Source: Pseudomonas putida (GTDB lineage: Bacteria > Pseudomonadota > Gammaproteobacteria > Pseudomonadales > Pseudomonadaceae). Taken from it: 64,000 nt of DNA. Both the position numbers and the translations under genes were made by a program. The DNA is taken from positions 62,001-126,000 of the forward strand of contig NZ_MINI01000048.1 of assembly GCF_002906855.1 (NCBI RefSeq). The letters are read 5' to 3'. The stretch's first letter is position 1, and the number at the start of each line of letters is the position of its first letter. The notes beneath the pieces were generated by a model, which saw only the letters and a program-made list of their open reading frames with translations, ran no database searches and was not told the origin of the DNA. This document shows, one piece after another, positions 51,662 to 59,958 of this stretch.

Positions 51662-52230
51662 CAATCGACATCATCAGACTGAAGGCACTCGCCACTGCTG
51701 CCGCGAACCAATACGACTCCGTAGCCCTGAATGACTACGGTACGGCACTACCGCCCGCGACAGTGTTGGGCTTGATCGCAGAGATTGAGCGCCACCGCCT
51801 GATAAACGCGGAGGGCTGCAAGCCCGAGAGCAGCATCCTGCTATCCGGTATGCCCTATGCCGACGCTACGGTGAGACGCGATCTCAACCCAGCGGAGGGC
51901 GGTACGCCCGACATCAACAATGCCCACACGGCTGCTCTGCGCGTTCTCGAGGAACGGCTGCGCCAGATAGACGGCGAGGGATACACAGCAGAGCGGGATG
52001 ACCAGTACACCCGAGGCCAGCTAGCCGACGCTGCCGGTGCATATGCGTTTTGGGCTTACACCTGCAACATGGACCATTACGAGGTAACTACCATCCCGCC
52101 ATCTTGGCCATGGCAGCCCGAACACTGGAAGCCAACCAATCAAAGACAAATGCTCGTCAGAGCCGGCGCTCTGATCCTAGCGGAAATCGCCCGCTTGGAT
52201 CGCAAGCATGCACGTGAGGTGACCGCATGA
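51658..52230 (+). CDS. Ead/Ea22-like early protein
   Basis: 190 residues, GGAGGG before ATG 51658. The middle (ALRVLEERLRQIDGEGYTAE, then DDQYTRGQLADAAGAYAFW) matches a domain shared by many phage early proteins of the Ea22 type. The WPWQPEHWKPTNQRQMLVRA end is also typical. Function unknown, dispensable in known phages. Confidence 0.68.
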   Translation: MTIDIIRLKALATAAANQYDSVALNDYGTALPPATVLGLIAEIERHRLINAEGCKPESSILLSGMPYADATVRRDLNPAEGGTPDINNAHTAALRVLEERLRQIDGEGYTAERDDQYTRGQLADAAGAYAFWAYTCNMDHYEVTTIPPSWPWQPEHWKPTNQRQMLVRAGALILAEIARLDRKHAREVTA

Positions 52231-52385
52231 GCACACCACGCTGGGTACTGATCAACCGCGCCGCGGAGCTGACCGGCTACTCCGAAGACGCCATTAGGCA
52301 CAAGGTGAAAAATGGTACCTGGGCACAAGGTCGGATCTGGCGAAAGGCGCCCGATGGCCGCATCACCATCCGAGTATCTGAATGA
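52227..52385 (+). CDS. Excisionase
   Basis: 52 residues. The whole protein is a winged helix of the Xis type (WVLINRAAELTGYSEDAIRH, KVKNGTWAQGRIWRKAPDG). It steers integrase toward excision. In relatives the integrase gene follows at once, but here it lies 10.5 kb away beyond an inserted element. Confidence 0.85.
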   Translation: MSTPRWVLINRAAELTGYSEDAIRHKVKNGTWAQGRIWRKAPDGRITIRVSE

Positions 52386-52428
52386 CTCTAACAATTAGTA
52401 AGCGTTAAGCTACTGATTTATATGCGAA

Positions 52429-52790
52429 TTATTTCGCTAACTTTTTTTGGGATTTTTCGCTGTTTTGGACAGCATGTTTGGGCCCATTTTCGAGGGGCAA
52501 CGTTTTGCTCATGTAGCAAGCCGACCCTGGGCAAAGGCCTTTGAATTGCTCCGTATGCGAAATCAGTTCGGGCTCGGAACCGCGCTCCCTTACCTCAAAT
52601 CCAGAACTCTCGAAAAAACCTGACGCCGTAGTCGTGAGCAGGTGGAGTCGAGTAATTCCTTGCTCGGCGGCGATCATTTCAATCAGCTGAAGCACTGCCA
52701 CCCCCAAGCCCTTTGATCTCTGGGCCGTGTCGATGACCAGGGATCGCAGTAATCCTTCTCCTGGATATTTGCCGCCCAGGTGAGTTCACC
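52429..52790 (-). pseudogene. 5'-truncated ArsN-like acetyltransferase
   Basis: The open frame encodes GEGLLRSLVIDTAQRSKGLG, then LLTTTASGFFESSGFEVRE and LCPGSACYMSKTL, the pattern of ArsN-type GNAT enzymes linked to arsenic resistance. The first third is missing: upstream, the frame meets a stop and the DNA belongs to another reading frame. It lies downstream of the transporter on the same strand, so it was probably part of the same operon. Likely inactive. Confidence 0.65.
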
Positions 52791-53005
52791 GATGATCTCT
52801 TCGCCAAAGCGCAACCGATTGCCTCGCAAAAAACCATGCAGGTTATGGATCAGATAAATGCGAAATGGGGACGCGGGACGCTTCGACCAGGCCGCGTGCC
52901 GGTTGCTCCAGATTGGGGTATGAAGTGAGAGATGCTCAGTCCCTGCTACACGACACGGCTCGATCAGCTCTGGACTGTAAATTGCGAATAGACGCTTAGC
53001 TAAGG
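52683..53005 (-). other. Open frame of about 108 codons without start, unrecognised
   Basis: Reads RLFAIYSPELIEPCRVAG, then LHTPIWSNRHAAWSKRPASP and RFGEEIIGELTWAANIQE. It has the look of real protein but no start codon with a ribosome-binding site, and it overlaps the ArsN fragment in another frame from about 52790 downward. Probably a gene remnant fused by deletion. I do not recognise the family. Confidence 0.3.
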
Positions 53006-53007
53006 AT

Positions 53008-53970
53008 CTACATTTTGCGCCACACCAAGGCAGGAATGGCCCGGATGTAAATTAGCTCGCTGACCAATTCAATCAGCGTTTGGGTAATGACTGCTGCCGC
53101 AGCGAGCCCTCTGATTTCCCCGGGCAAGGCCAGTGCGAGGGGCAGAACCACCAATGAATTTCGTGTCGAACTGCTGAAGGCCACTGATCTCGCAGTGATG
53201 GCCGGCAATTTAAATGCGCGCGCAACCAAGGCACCAACCAATGGGGCCAAGAGCATGAAAGCGAGGTAGACAGGAATAACAGGCATCAGCTTGTCCATGT
53301 CTCTAACTACAGCTGAAATCTGAGATCCGATAACTACGACCAACACAGCAGCCATAGCCGGTACAGGCATCCAAGCCCATGCGTTGTTCCAGCCCTCAAC
53401 GACGCGCGATCTCTTTGCCCCGGCAGCTGTTGCTACCGCGAATACCAGAGGCAAAGCGATCAGCACCACAAAGGCCTCAACAAATGGCCCAATAGAAATG
53501 ACCACTGCGGAGTCGCTACTCAGCATGAAGGCCAGGTAAAGCGGCAGCAGCACGAGCTGTAGCAAAAGTAGCAGTGGAGTGGCCGCCAGAGTGAGTTTGG
53601 AGTCACCTTTGCCTATATGGGTAAACACCACTACGTAGTCGATACATGGCGTCAGTAAAACCAACAGGGCACCCACCAAAATCGCTGGGTGATCGGTGAT
53701 CCCCATCGTCAATGCCCAAACCAGCAAGGGGATGGCCACGAAGTTGGCTGTCAGCAACGCCGCCATGAATCGTTTGTTCGCAAGACCCTCCCGGAGATCC
53801 AAGAAGGGAATCTGTAGAAACATGGCGTACATCAGCACTGCGATGGCTGGTGTCACCAGCGCACCCATAGCTTGAGACGCATTGGGTGCAAGCAGGCCTC
53901 CGATGGCCGCGACCACGACCGCCACGAAGTAAACGGGAATTTGGTTTTTCTCTAGCTGTTCTCTGTCCAC
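53008..53970 (-). CDS. BASS-family arsenic-type transporter
   Basis: 320 residues, GTG start with AAGGG upstream. About ten transmembrane helices. The motif LLTPCIDYVVVFTHIGKGD and SVAFSSSTRNSLVVLPLALA match bacterial 'arsenic resistance protein' members of the bile acid/arsenite family rather than classical ArsB. It should export a metalloid oxyanion such as arsenite, inferred from family and from the neighbouring ArsN fragment. Controlled by a MerR-type promoter (54010-54040). Confidence 0.75.
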   Translation of the reverse strand: MDREQLEKNQIPVYFVAVVVAAIGGLLAPNASQAMGALVTPAIAVLMYAMFLQIPFLDLREGLANKRFMAALLTANFVAIPLLVWALTMGITDHPAILVGALLVLLTPCIDYVVVFTHIGKGDSKLTLAATPLLLLLQLVLLPLYLAFMLSSDSAVVISIGPFVEAFVVLIALPLVFAVATAAGAKRSRVVEGWNNAWAWMPVPAMAAVLVVVIGSQISAVVRDMDKLMPVIPVYLAFMLLAPLVGALVARAFKLPAITARSVAFSSSTRNSLVVLPLALALPGEIRGLAAAAVITQTLIELVSELIYIRAIPALVWRKM

Positions 53971-54009
53971 GAAATGCCCTTCAAGCGCGTGAAATTATTT
54001 TCTGAAGAG

Positions 54010-54040
54010 AGGGTAATATCTGTAGCTACTACAGGTTCAA
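54010..54040 (-). promoter_or_regulatory. MerR-type promoter of the transporter gene
   Basis: On the minus strand TTGAAC (-35) and TACCCT (-10) are separated by 19 bp, the over-long spacer typical of MerR-activated promoters. The spacer contains the dyad CTGTAG-TAG-CTACAG. The regulator gene starts 22 bases away on the other strand. Confidence 0.8.
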
Positions 54041-54061
54041 GAAAATGCTTGGGGAATTTGC

Positions 54062-54496
54062 ATGTCAGGAATCGGGGCGCTGTCGAAATCAACGGGTTGC
54101 CACATTGAAACAATTCGCTATTACGAAAAGATAGGCCTTCTACCTCCGGCCCTGCGGTCGGCAGGGCGGCATCGAATCTACACCGAAAAGCATCGATCCA
54201 GACTCATCTTCATCCGGCAGAATCGTGAGCTGGGCTTCCCACTCGACGACATCAGAGAACTCATTGCGCTCGCGGCAGATGCTGATCGTCCGTGCGCTGA
54301 TGCACTGTCAGTCGTTAGAAAGCACTTGGCAGAAGTAGAGTCGAAGGTAGCTAAGCTCCAACAGATCCGAAAAGAACTGCTATCGATGGCCGGCACGTGT
54401 GAATCCACCTGCCTGGGTTCGTACACCCCAAACTGCACAATTGTTGAGTCACTGTTCCAGCCTGCTGCTGGATCTCGCTCTGGTTGCTGCTCCTAG
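54062..54496 (+). CDS. MerR-family metal-responsive regulator
   Basis: 144 residues, GGGGA before ATG. MerR winged helix (IGALSKSTGCHIETIRYYEK, IGLLPPALRSAGRHRIY), dimerisation coiled coil, then cysteines at 78, 113, 117 and 125 (TCESTCLG, TPNCTIVESL) suitable for metal or metalloid binding, with a C-terminal GCCS. It regulates the divergent transporter through the dyad at 54010-54040. The inducer cannot be told from the sequence; arsenic is suggested by the neighbours. Confidence 0.82.
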   Translation: MSGIGALSKSTGCHIETIRYYEKIGLLPPALRSAGRHRIYTEKHRSRLIFIRQNRELGFPLDDIRELIALAADADRPCADALSVVRKHLAEVESKVAKLQQIRKELLSMAGTCESTCLGSYTPNCTIVESLFQPAAGSRSGCCS

Positions 54497-54938
54497 GCGA
54501 CTAACGAAGCGTCGGGGACAAGCCGCCATGGAAACTTCGTCAAAAGTATTGACCGTCCGCGTCCGGATACACTGGGTAAGCGTCCGGGAAACACACCTAA
54601 CTGATGCCATCGCTTGAGGCTATGGTGTCCACTCAAATTAAGTGGGCACCATTTTCAGCCATTCTAGGTGGGCATGCGCATTGGCACTGAAACCGTAATG
54701 GCGCGGGCTGTTGTAATGTTAGGTGCGGCGAGTAGGTACTGTGCTCATCTGTTTGCCAATTCCCGCACGACACGGCTCTGAAGCCGATTGGATGCCGAGC
54801 AACTTCAAGCTCTCGTGCTGGGGTGGGTAGCCTTGGAAAAGAATCGGTGCTGGTAGCTCAATCACGATGTTTTAGGCCATGGCCTTGGGGCCAATCTGTT
54901 AGTCGCCGCTGAGAGTCTGCTCTGGCACAATCAGCGGC

Positions 54939-55090
54939 ATGATTTCTTCGACCAACCTCGACCAGGTGCCCCCAGAACAGTTTCGCGCCATGGCCGAACG
55001 GGGCATGCAGTTGCTGTTCCTAGTCGATGCCACCGGCAAGAAGAACCACCGTCTGAAACGAGTGTTGAATCGCGACGCTTTTCCGAAAGA
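54939..55090 (+). pseudogene. IS66 transposase N-terminal remnant
   Basis: ISSTNLDQVPPEQFRAMAE matches the conserved start of IS66 TnpC proteins (NLDQxxPEQLR). After about 50 codons the similarity is lost and the frame continues into the helix-turn-helix repeat gene, so a fusion protein from ATG 54939 is formally possible. Confidence 0.7.
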
Positions 55091-55112
55091 ATTGACTAAT
55101 AAGAAACGATTT

Positions 55113-56024
55113 ATGAGCGAACGAGCCCAACGCAAGTCAAATAGCCACAAACTGAATGAGATCCCCGAAGCTGTGATCCTGCAACTCGGCAAGCGCTCGG
55201 ATCGCGATCTTTCGGTTGAATGTGGTATTTCGGCTTACTTCTTGAAGCAGAAGCGGCTTGCCTTGGGTATCGACCAGTTCAAACGTGGTGTATACCCGGA
55301 AGAAATGGTTCAGCTGCTGGGGAAGGTTACTGACCGGGAGGTCGGTGAGCAGTTTGGGTACCATATCGCAACCGTCTGTGCACTTCGAAAAAAAATGGGC
55401 ATAGCCTCCACGGTTAAGCCTGCAACCACACCAACTCAAACGCCCAACGCAAAAAAACGCGAGATAGTAAAATTGCCGCAGGAGCTGGTCAGTCAGCTGG
55501 GGGTGCGATCTGATCAGGACCTATCCACTGAGTTCGGTTTCACCCTGCACTACCTGAAGAAAGAGCGCAAAGCCCGGGGCATTTCGAGTGTAAATGTGCC
55601 TAAGTACCCCGAAGAAATGTTGTCCTTGCTTGGGAAGGTAGCCGATCGTGATTTGGTGGCCAGGTTTGGCTACTCATCAACCACACTTTCAATACTTCGA
55701 AAGAAGTTGGGGATCAAGCGGCACCATAAGGTCTGGACGGCCGAACGCATTGCGTTACTGGGCAAAATTAAAGACTCAGAGGTCGCGGCCTTGCTCGGCG
55801 GCGCATTTACAAAAGGATCGGTCGGTCAATGTCGTCGCTCCCTGGGAATACCTATTTGCCGAGGACCAAGAAATGGCGCCCCAACTGCCCTTTTCCTCTC
55901 GCTCAGTCGGGGCTTAACCAGCGGGAAGATGGAAGCATTGCCAAGCGCACAACCAGGTGAGACCGGACAATTGACTCAATTTCCGCTAGTCCCTGGTTCA
56001 GAAGCCAATTCGTTTCAAGCCTAA
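55113..56024 (+). CDS. Protein of five helix-turn-helix-like repeats
   Basis: 303 residues from ATG 55113 (weak ribosome site; an in-frame start at 54939 would add IS66-derived residues). It contains five units of about 37 residues of the form LPxELxxxLGxxxDxxLxxxFGxxxxxLxxxRxxxGI, at residues 17-53, 61-97, 121-157, 165-201 and 208-246. Units 1 and 3 resemble each other (QLGKRSDRDLSVECG / QLGVRSDQDLSTEFG), as do 2 and 4 (YPEEMVQLLGKVTDRE / YPEEMLSLLGKVADRD), so a pair was duplicated. Each unit looks like a short homeodomain-type DNA-binding fold. Function unknown. Confidence 0.7.
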   Translation: MSERAQRKSNSHKLNEIPEAVILQLGKRSDRDLSVECGISAYFLKQKRLALGIDQFKRGVYPEEMVQLLGKVTDREVGEQFGYHIATVCALRKKMGIASTVKPATTPTQTPNAKKREIVKLPQELVSQLGVRSDQDLSTEFGFTLHYLKKERKARGISSVNVPKYPEEMLSLLGKVADRDLVARFGYSSTTLSILRKKLGIKRHHKVWTAERIALLGKIKDSEVAALLGGAFTKGSVGQCRRSLGIPICRGPRNGAPTALFLSLSRGLTSGKMEALPSAQPGETGQLTQFPLVPGSEANSFQA

Positions 56025-56036
56025 GCCAAAGGATTA

Positions 56037-56068
56037 AAAAAAGCCCCAGCACATGGCTGGGGCTTTTG
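56037..56068. terminator. Bidirectional terminator between HTH-repeat gene and fadL
   Basis: AAGCCCCAGC, five-base loop, GCTGGGGCTT flanked by A-run and T-run. It serves the two convergent passenger genes. Confidence 0.88.
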
Positions 56069-56084
56069 TTAGACCAACTAACGC

Positions 56085-57371
56085 TTAGAAGCGATAGGTC
56101 AGGCCGAGGCCGAGGCCGTGTGCGCTGTTTTCATACTTGGCGTTGTAGGTGGTGTTTACACCTGGGGCAAGAGGCTTCGAGCTGCTGACTTTAACGTCTT
56201 CCTCCATCAGGTAGGAGTATGCCATGTCGACAGTGATGTCTTCGGTTGGGCTCCAGCCAGCACCAAGGCTGAACACGGTGCGGTCGCCGGTCGGGATCCG
56301 TGGCGAACGATCTTCGTTGTTGGTAGGCGACTGGTCGACCGAGAGGCCGGTACGCAGAGTCCATTCTTTGTTGACCTTGTAGCTAGCACCGATGGCGTGG
56401 GCCCAAGTGTCGTGCCAGTTCTGTGGCTCACTGATAGTGCCAATTGCGCCAGAGCTGCCGCCCAACTGCGCAGGTACGCCACTATTGTTGACTGTGATGT
56501 CCTCCAGGCGGCTCCAGCGGGTCCAGGTGCTGCCGACGTAAAGGGTCACGTCGTCGGTCAGCTCGTGGGTAACCGAGAAATCCACGGACTCAGGGGTCTT
56601 GATTTTCAGTGAGGCATCAAACTTGGTGCCACTGAAAACGCTGAACGGAGCACCAGTGATCCTTGTTTTGCCGTCGAGCTTGTAATCAACCATCGAGTGG
56701 TAGGTTAGACCTAGACGCGTGCTGTCAGTGGCCTGGATCATGACGCCGATGTTGTAGCCAACGGCAGTGTCGTCCCCGCTGATTTTCACTTCGCCGTCGT
56801 TCGTACCAGCAAAGTTGCTGCGGACATCAGACTTCAATGTGCCGTCAATACGGTTGATGGTCGGACCGAAACCGATCGAAATCTTGTCATTGAAGGCGTA
56901 GCTGACGGTCGGCTGCAGAGTCACAACCGAAACTTTGCTGTAGCTACCGAAGTAACGGCCGGCAAATCCGTTTTCATAATCGGTGGCCAGGCCGAACGGT
57001 GCGTAAATACCAAATCCGACCGCCCATTGATCATCAATTGGCTTGACGTAATAGCCCATCGGTACGCCAACGGTGGGAACCATGTCGCCATCGAAGCTGC
57101 CGCCTGGGGAATTGCTGCCGTCTCTGCTGATATCTGACTTGGCGAGAATGGCAGCCGCGCCTACGGTCACTTGTTCCCGCTTAAGGCGTGCCATACCGGC
57201 TGGGTTACCAAATACAGTGCTGGCGTCATCGGCAGAAGAAGAGCGGCCGGCAAAACCAGTGCCCATCCCGCTGATGCTTTGTTCGTTAAGAGCGAATCCA
57301 GCGGCGAAGAGTTGAGTGGATGCCACGGCCACAGCGAAACCGATGGTGTTCTTGAGAAGCACTTTTTTCAT
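56085..57371 (-). CDS. FadL-family outer-membrane transport protein
   Basis: 428 residues from ATG 57371 (AAGGA nine bases upstream). Signal peptide (FAVAVASTQLFA), then the FadL N-terminal hatch signature AGFALNEQSISGMGTGFAG and the NPA motif in VFGNPAGMARL. The rest is a 14-strand barrel ending GLGLGLTYRF with the C-terminal Phe needed for outer-membrane insertion. FadL proteins import long-chain fatty acids or other hydrophobic compounds. As cargo of a mobile element it may widen uptake of a substrate. Confidence 0.87.
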   Translation of the reverse strand: MKKVLLKNTIGFAVAVASTQLFAAGFALNEQSISGMGTGFAGRSSSADDASTVFGNPAGMARLKREQVTVGAAAILAKSDISRDGSNSPGGSFDGDMVPTVGVPMGYYVKPIDDQWAVGFGIYAPFGLATDYENGFAGRYFGSYSKVSVVTLQPTVSYAFNDKISIGFGPTINRIDGTLKSDVRSNFAGTNDGEVKISGDDTAVGYNIGVMIQATDSTRLGLTYHSMVDYKLDGKTRITGAPFSVFSGTKFDASLKIKTPESVDFSVTHELTDDVTLYVGSTWTRWSRLEDITVNNSGVPAQLGGSSGAIGTISEPQNWHDTWAHAIGASYKVNKEWTLRTGLSVDQSPTNNEDRSPRIPTGDRTVFSLGAGWSPTEDITVDMAYSYLMEEDVKVSSSKPLAPGVNTTYNAKYENSAHGLGLGLTYRF

Positions 57372-57445
57372 TATTATTAATCCTTGGTGGTCAGCGCCGA
57401 CGAAATTACCAATAAAATGCTCGCAACGCCATAGCCTGCCTGAAT

Positions 57446-57520
57446 TCAACACATAAGTGCAACGCTCACCCCTGTATGCACTTCGTACGGCGTCTTCCAG
57501 CCCAAGCGCTTGCGCGGGCG
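57446..57520 (-). pseudogene. IS30 transposase C-terminal scrap
   Basis: Encodes RPRKRLGWKTPYEVHTGVSV and the natural stop, a close match to the C-terminus of IS30-family transposases. Only 25 codons remain and they abut the IS66 remnant directly at 57520/57521. Confidence 0.75.
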
Positions 57521-57526
57521 TAGATT

Positions 57527-57629
57527 GATCCTCGCTACTGTGGATGTGCTGATGCGGCTGCCGACGCAGCGCGCCAGTGAGATCGCCGAGTTGTTGCCGC
57601 ATAACTGGCTGCCGTTACGCAACCTGTAA
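57527..57629 (+). pseudogene. IS66 transposase C-terminal remnant
   Basis: Encodes VDVLMRLPTQRASEIAELLP and HNWLPLRNL then a stop 2 bases before the IS66 right end sequence begins. This is the usual end of IS66 TnpC, in the same orientation as the N-terminal remnant at 54939. Confidence 0.75.
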
Positions 57630-57713
57630 TGCCCGTTCGCTTACTACACTGGCCCACTTGGTGACGCAGAACCAGGCTCCCAAGTCGGCGAGGAGTGTCT
57701 TGCCAAACCCCGA

Positions 57714-58124
57714 CTATATGGAGGGCGTCAAAGGCAGAAGGATCACTTTCTCGCTGGAAAGCGCCCTCAGCTCTGCAACCTCAAACATAAGGCGCTGATT
57801 CACTGAAGCGACTTTTGCCAGCTCCGCTAACAACTGATCGTTTTCAGCACGAAGCACTCTATTTTTCTCTCTCTCGCTCACCAGAGCCAGATGCTTCAAA
57901 TCACGCTGGGCCCGCACCGATTTGCCTACAAGTGTGCGGATCCTCTCAGCCACCGCTGGATAGGTGTTATGAATGAGAGCAGGCGTTACACCTGCTGCAC
58001 GTGCAACTGATGCGATAGAAAGCTTTTCGTCGGCAGCGACCATCCCATCGACGGCCTTATCAAGAGCGTCGAGAGTTTTTGACCTGGAACGGCCTGAAGG
58101 CCGCTGCTTAGTGGGATCAGCCAT
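57714..58124 (-). CDS. DUF6262 / TnpC-like accessory protein
   Basis: 136 residues. N-terminal helix-turn-helix (SIASVARAAGVTPALIHN, then TYPAVAERIRTLVG) and a C-terminal coiled coil (KNRVLRAENDQLLAELAKV). It resembles the small TnpC accessory of Tn554, which influences transposition frequency and orientation. It overlaps the third recombinase gene by eight bases and is the last gene of the four-gene operon. Confidence 0.75.
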   Translation of the reverse strand: MADPTKQRPSGRSRSKTLDALDKAVDGMVAADEKLSIASVARAAGVTPALIHNTYPAVAERIRTLVGKSVRAQRDLKHLALVSEREKNRVLRAENDQLLAELAKVASVNQRLMFEVAELRALSSEKVILLPLTPSI

Positions 58125-59958
58125 TCAGGGCCTCTTCAGAAGCATCGTTAAGTGGAGAAAGTCCCAAGCTCGTGAGGACATCGAACGCAACCTGTAAATC
58201 GCGCTCAGCGCGCTGCTTAACCGCAGGGCCGGCGTCTTCGATTTTGATTAGCTCTTCCTGCTGGAGGTAAATGTCCTGCCAAGTACCCGCGAAGAACTCG
58301 TCAATCACAGAGTGCTTGCAGCCAGGGCATCGAGTGGCCTCATATAATCCAGCTCCACCGCAGCCTCGCTCTGTCGCCAGACACCAGCCATGGCCAGTCG
58401 CGCGAATGTTGGCTTGAGGAGCAGTTTGCGCAAGCAAAGCAGCCCTACTCTTAATTGGTATTGCTCGTAGCTCAACTATCTTTTCACCGGCACCTCCAGC
58501 CAATGGCTGATCGTCGAGCCAGGATTCAATCAAGTCTATTTTAAACTCAGTCATCTGCTGCAAGATTTCATCAAATAGGGCGAGATCTTGCTGGGGGTTA
58601 GACGCATAAAGTTGGGTCATGCTCATACTGGTGTGTTTAAACTGCCACTTGAGATAGATCAGCGAAGTACGCCCCATACGCGACTCAACAAAGCACCTTG
58701 CATACGTTCGCCTGCACTGATGCGTCCTCAACGGCCATTCGCTCCCAGCCGCTTTAGCTAGGCGGTCGAAGGCCGCGTTGGATCCCTGGTCACTAAGAGC
58801 GTCAACATGCTTATCCTTGAGATTACCGCCCTCAGCATGTCGACCGAGAAATAACTTATTTGAGTCCTTCCGAGCCTTGTGCAATCGCAGAAGGTGTTCA
58901 CCCGGATCACAAGGAGCAGTGTTTTTTACCAGGCTTCGAATTTCAGTCTCTAGCTCCTTTCTTAAGGGAGCAGAATATTTTGCGAATAGTTCCAGAGCAT
59001 TCAACGTCAATTCAGGGACAAGATACTCAACCTTCCCTTTACCGGTCTTATGCTCAATCGTAGAAACCCAACAAAATAACACTCCATCTTTAATTTCCCT
59101 ACGCCAGGCGCCAACCTCGATTCCAATTGCCTCATCGTTGCGCATTCCGCTAGTAATCGAAACGATGTACAGAACGGCATTCCGGCAACGAATAATCATT
59201 CGATGGTCGCTAGGGTGATATGCAATTCCATTAATCGCCAACTCGTTCTTCATCTCATGAACAATTCTTTCACAATGGTTGAAGATTTTTGACTGCTCAG
59301 CGTGAGGAATGATATCTGTCCGCCCTACGCCCCTATTCGCGGACTCCACCCCTTTGACTTTGCCTATCCCGCAAACACGCCATAACGAAGACTCCCCCCA
59401 AGGGTATCTTGAAATGGGGTGCAATGTATCCGCAGAAAACATCCAGAGAAAGTCTATAACCCGCAACCGCCCATACAGCGGAAGAGGTCGCAATTTCAGC
59501 TCTTCCTTGCATAGATAGATATAATTACTAATATGAATTTGGCGCATTTCAGAAAAGTTAGAGACACCTACGCTGGCCAACCAACGCAGGAAAGGCATGA
59601 CACTAGCAACAGCAAATGTCGTTATACCCCTTGCAATTGGAGGCCGAGATTTTGGAAGCCCTCGCTTAAACCATGCGTAGGTAATAGCTTTGCTATCATC
59701 AATCAGTGCCGGCGGGAGGCTCATATCCCAACTAATAAACTTGTTGGATCTGGCAACGTTCGCTTGATCGAAGAATGGGCGAAGATCCCATTGAGCATCG
59801 CCAAACCTACTAAGTACGAGCGTTTCGCCACGCTCATTTACGATAGCACTAATGACGATAGCATCCCGTTCCATCGGACTTAAACCGTCAGCTGTAACTG
59901 GTTGAGCTACAAGGACGTCATATGCCTTCAGTACAGCATTAGCGGTACGAATATTCAA
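58117..59958 (-). CDS. Tyrosine recombinase 3 of the trio (TnpB-like)
   Basis: 613 residues, TTG start overlapping the previous stop (TTGA). Catalytic block: Arg in SITSGMRNDEAIGIE, H-x-x-R as THQCRRTYARC, KHTS, and Tyr in MTQLYASN. A Cys-rich C-terminal region (GWCLATERGCGG, CPGCKH) may bind zinc. Size and features parallel Tn554 TnpB (about 630 residues). Acts with its neighbours in integration and excision of the element. Confidence 0.82.
   Translation of the reverse strand: MNIRTANAVLKAYDVLVAQPVTADGLSPMERDAIVISAIVNERGETLVLSRFGDAQWDLRPFFDQANVARSNKFISWDMSLPPALIDDSKAITYAWFKRGLPKSRPPIARGITTFAVASVMPFLRWLASVGVSNFSEMRQIHISNYIYLCKEELKLRPLPLYGRLRVIDFLWMFSADTLHPISRYPWGESSLWRVCGIGKVKGVESANRGVGRTDIIPHAEQSKIFNHCERIVHEMKNELAINGIAYHPSDHRMIIRCRNAVLYIVSITSGMRNDEAIGIEVGAWRREIKDGVLFCWVSTIEHKTGKGKVEYLVPELTLNALELFAKYSAPLRKELETEIRSLVKNTAPCDPGEHLLRLHKARKDSNKLFLGRHAEGGNLKDKHVDALSDQGSNAAFDRLAKAAGSEWPLRTHQCRRTYARCFVESRMGRTSLIYLKWQFKHTSMSMTQLYASNPQQDLALFDEILQQMTEFKIDLIESWLDDQPLAGGAGEKIVELRAIPIKSRAALLAQTAPQANIRATGHGWCLATERGCGGAGLYEATRCPGCKHSVIDEFFAGTWQDIYLQQEELIKIEDAGPAVKQRAERDLQVAFDVLTSLGLSPLNDASEEALNG

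Larger units (their letters stand above)
54576..57644. mobile_element. IS66-derived passenger element with 8-bp target duplication
   Basis: Left end GTAAGCGTCCGGG and right end GTAAGCGAACGGG (minus strand) are IS66-type inverted repeats. The 8 bp TACACTGG occurs immediately outside both ends (54568-54575 and 57645-57652), the duplication length of IS66. Inside, the IS66 accessory genes are gone and only the first about 50 codons and last about 33 codons of the transposase remain. The space is taken by a helix-turn-helix repeat gene, a fadL-type gene and an IS30 scrap. It must have moved with a transposase supplied in trans or been filled after insertion. At 54622-54652 a palindrome ATGGTGTCCACT...AGTGGGCACCAT lies in its left end; 54653-54938 is otherwise empty. 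Confidence 0.88.
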
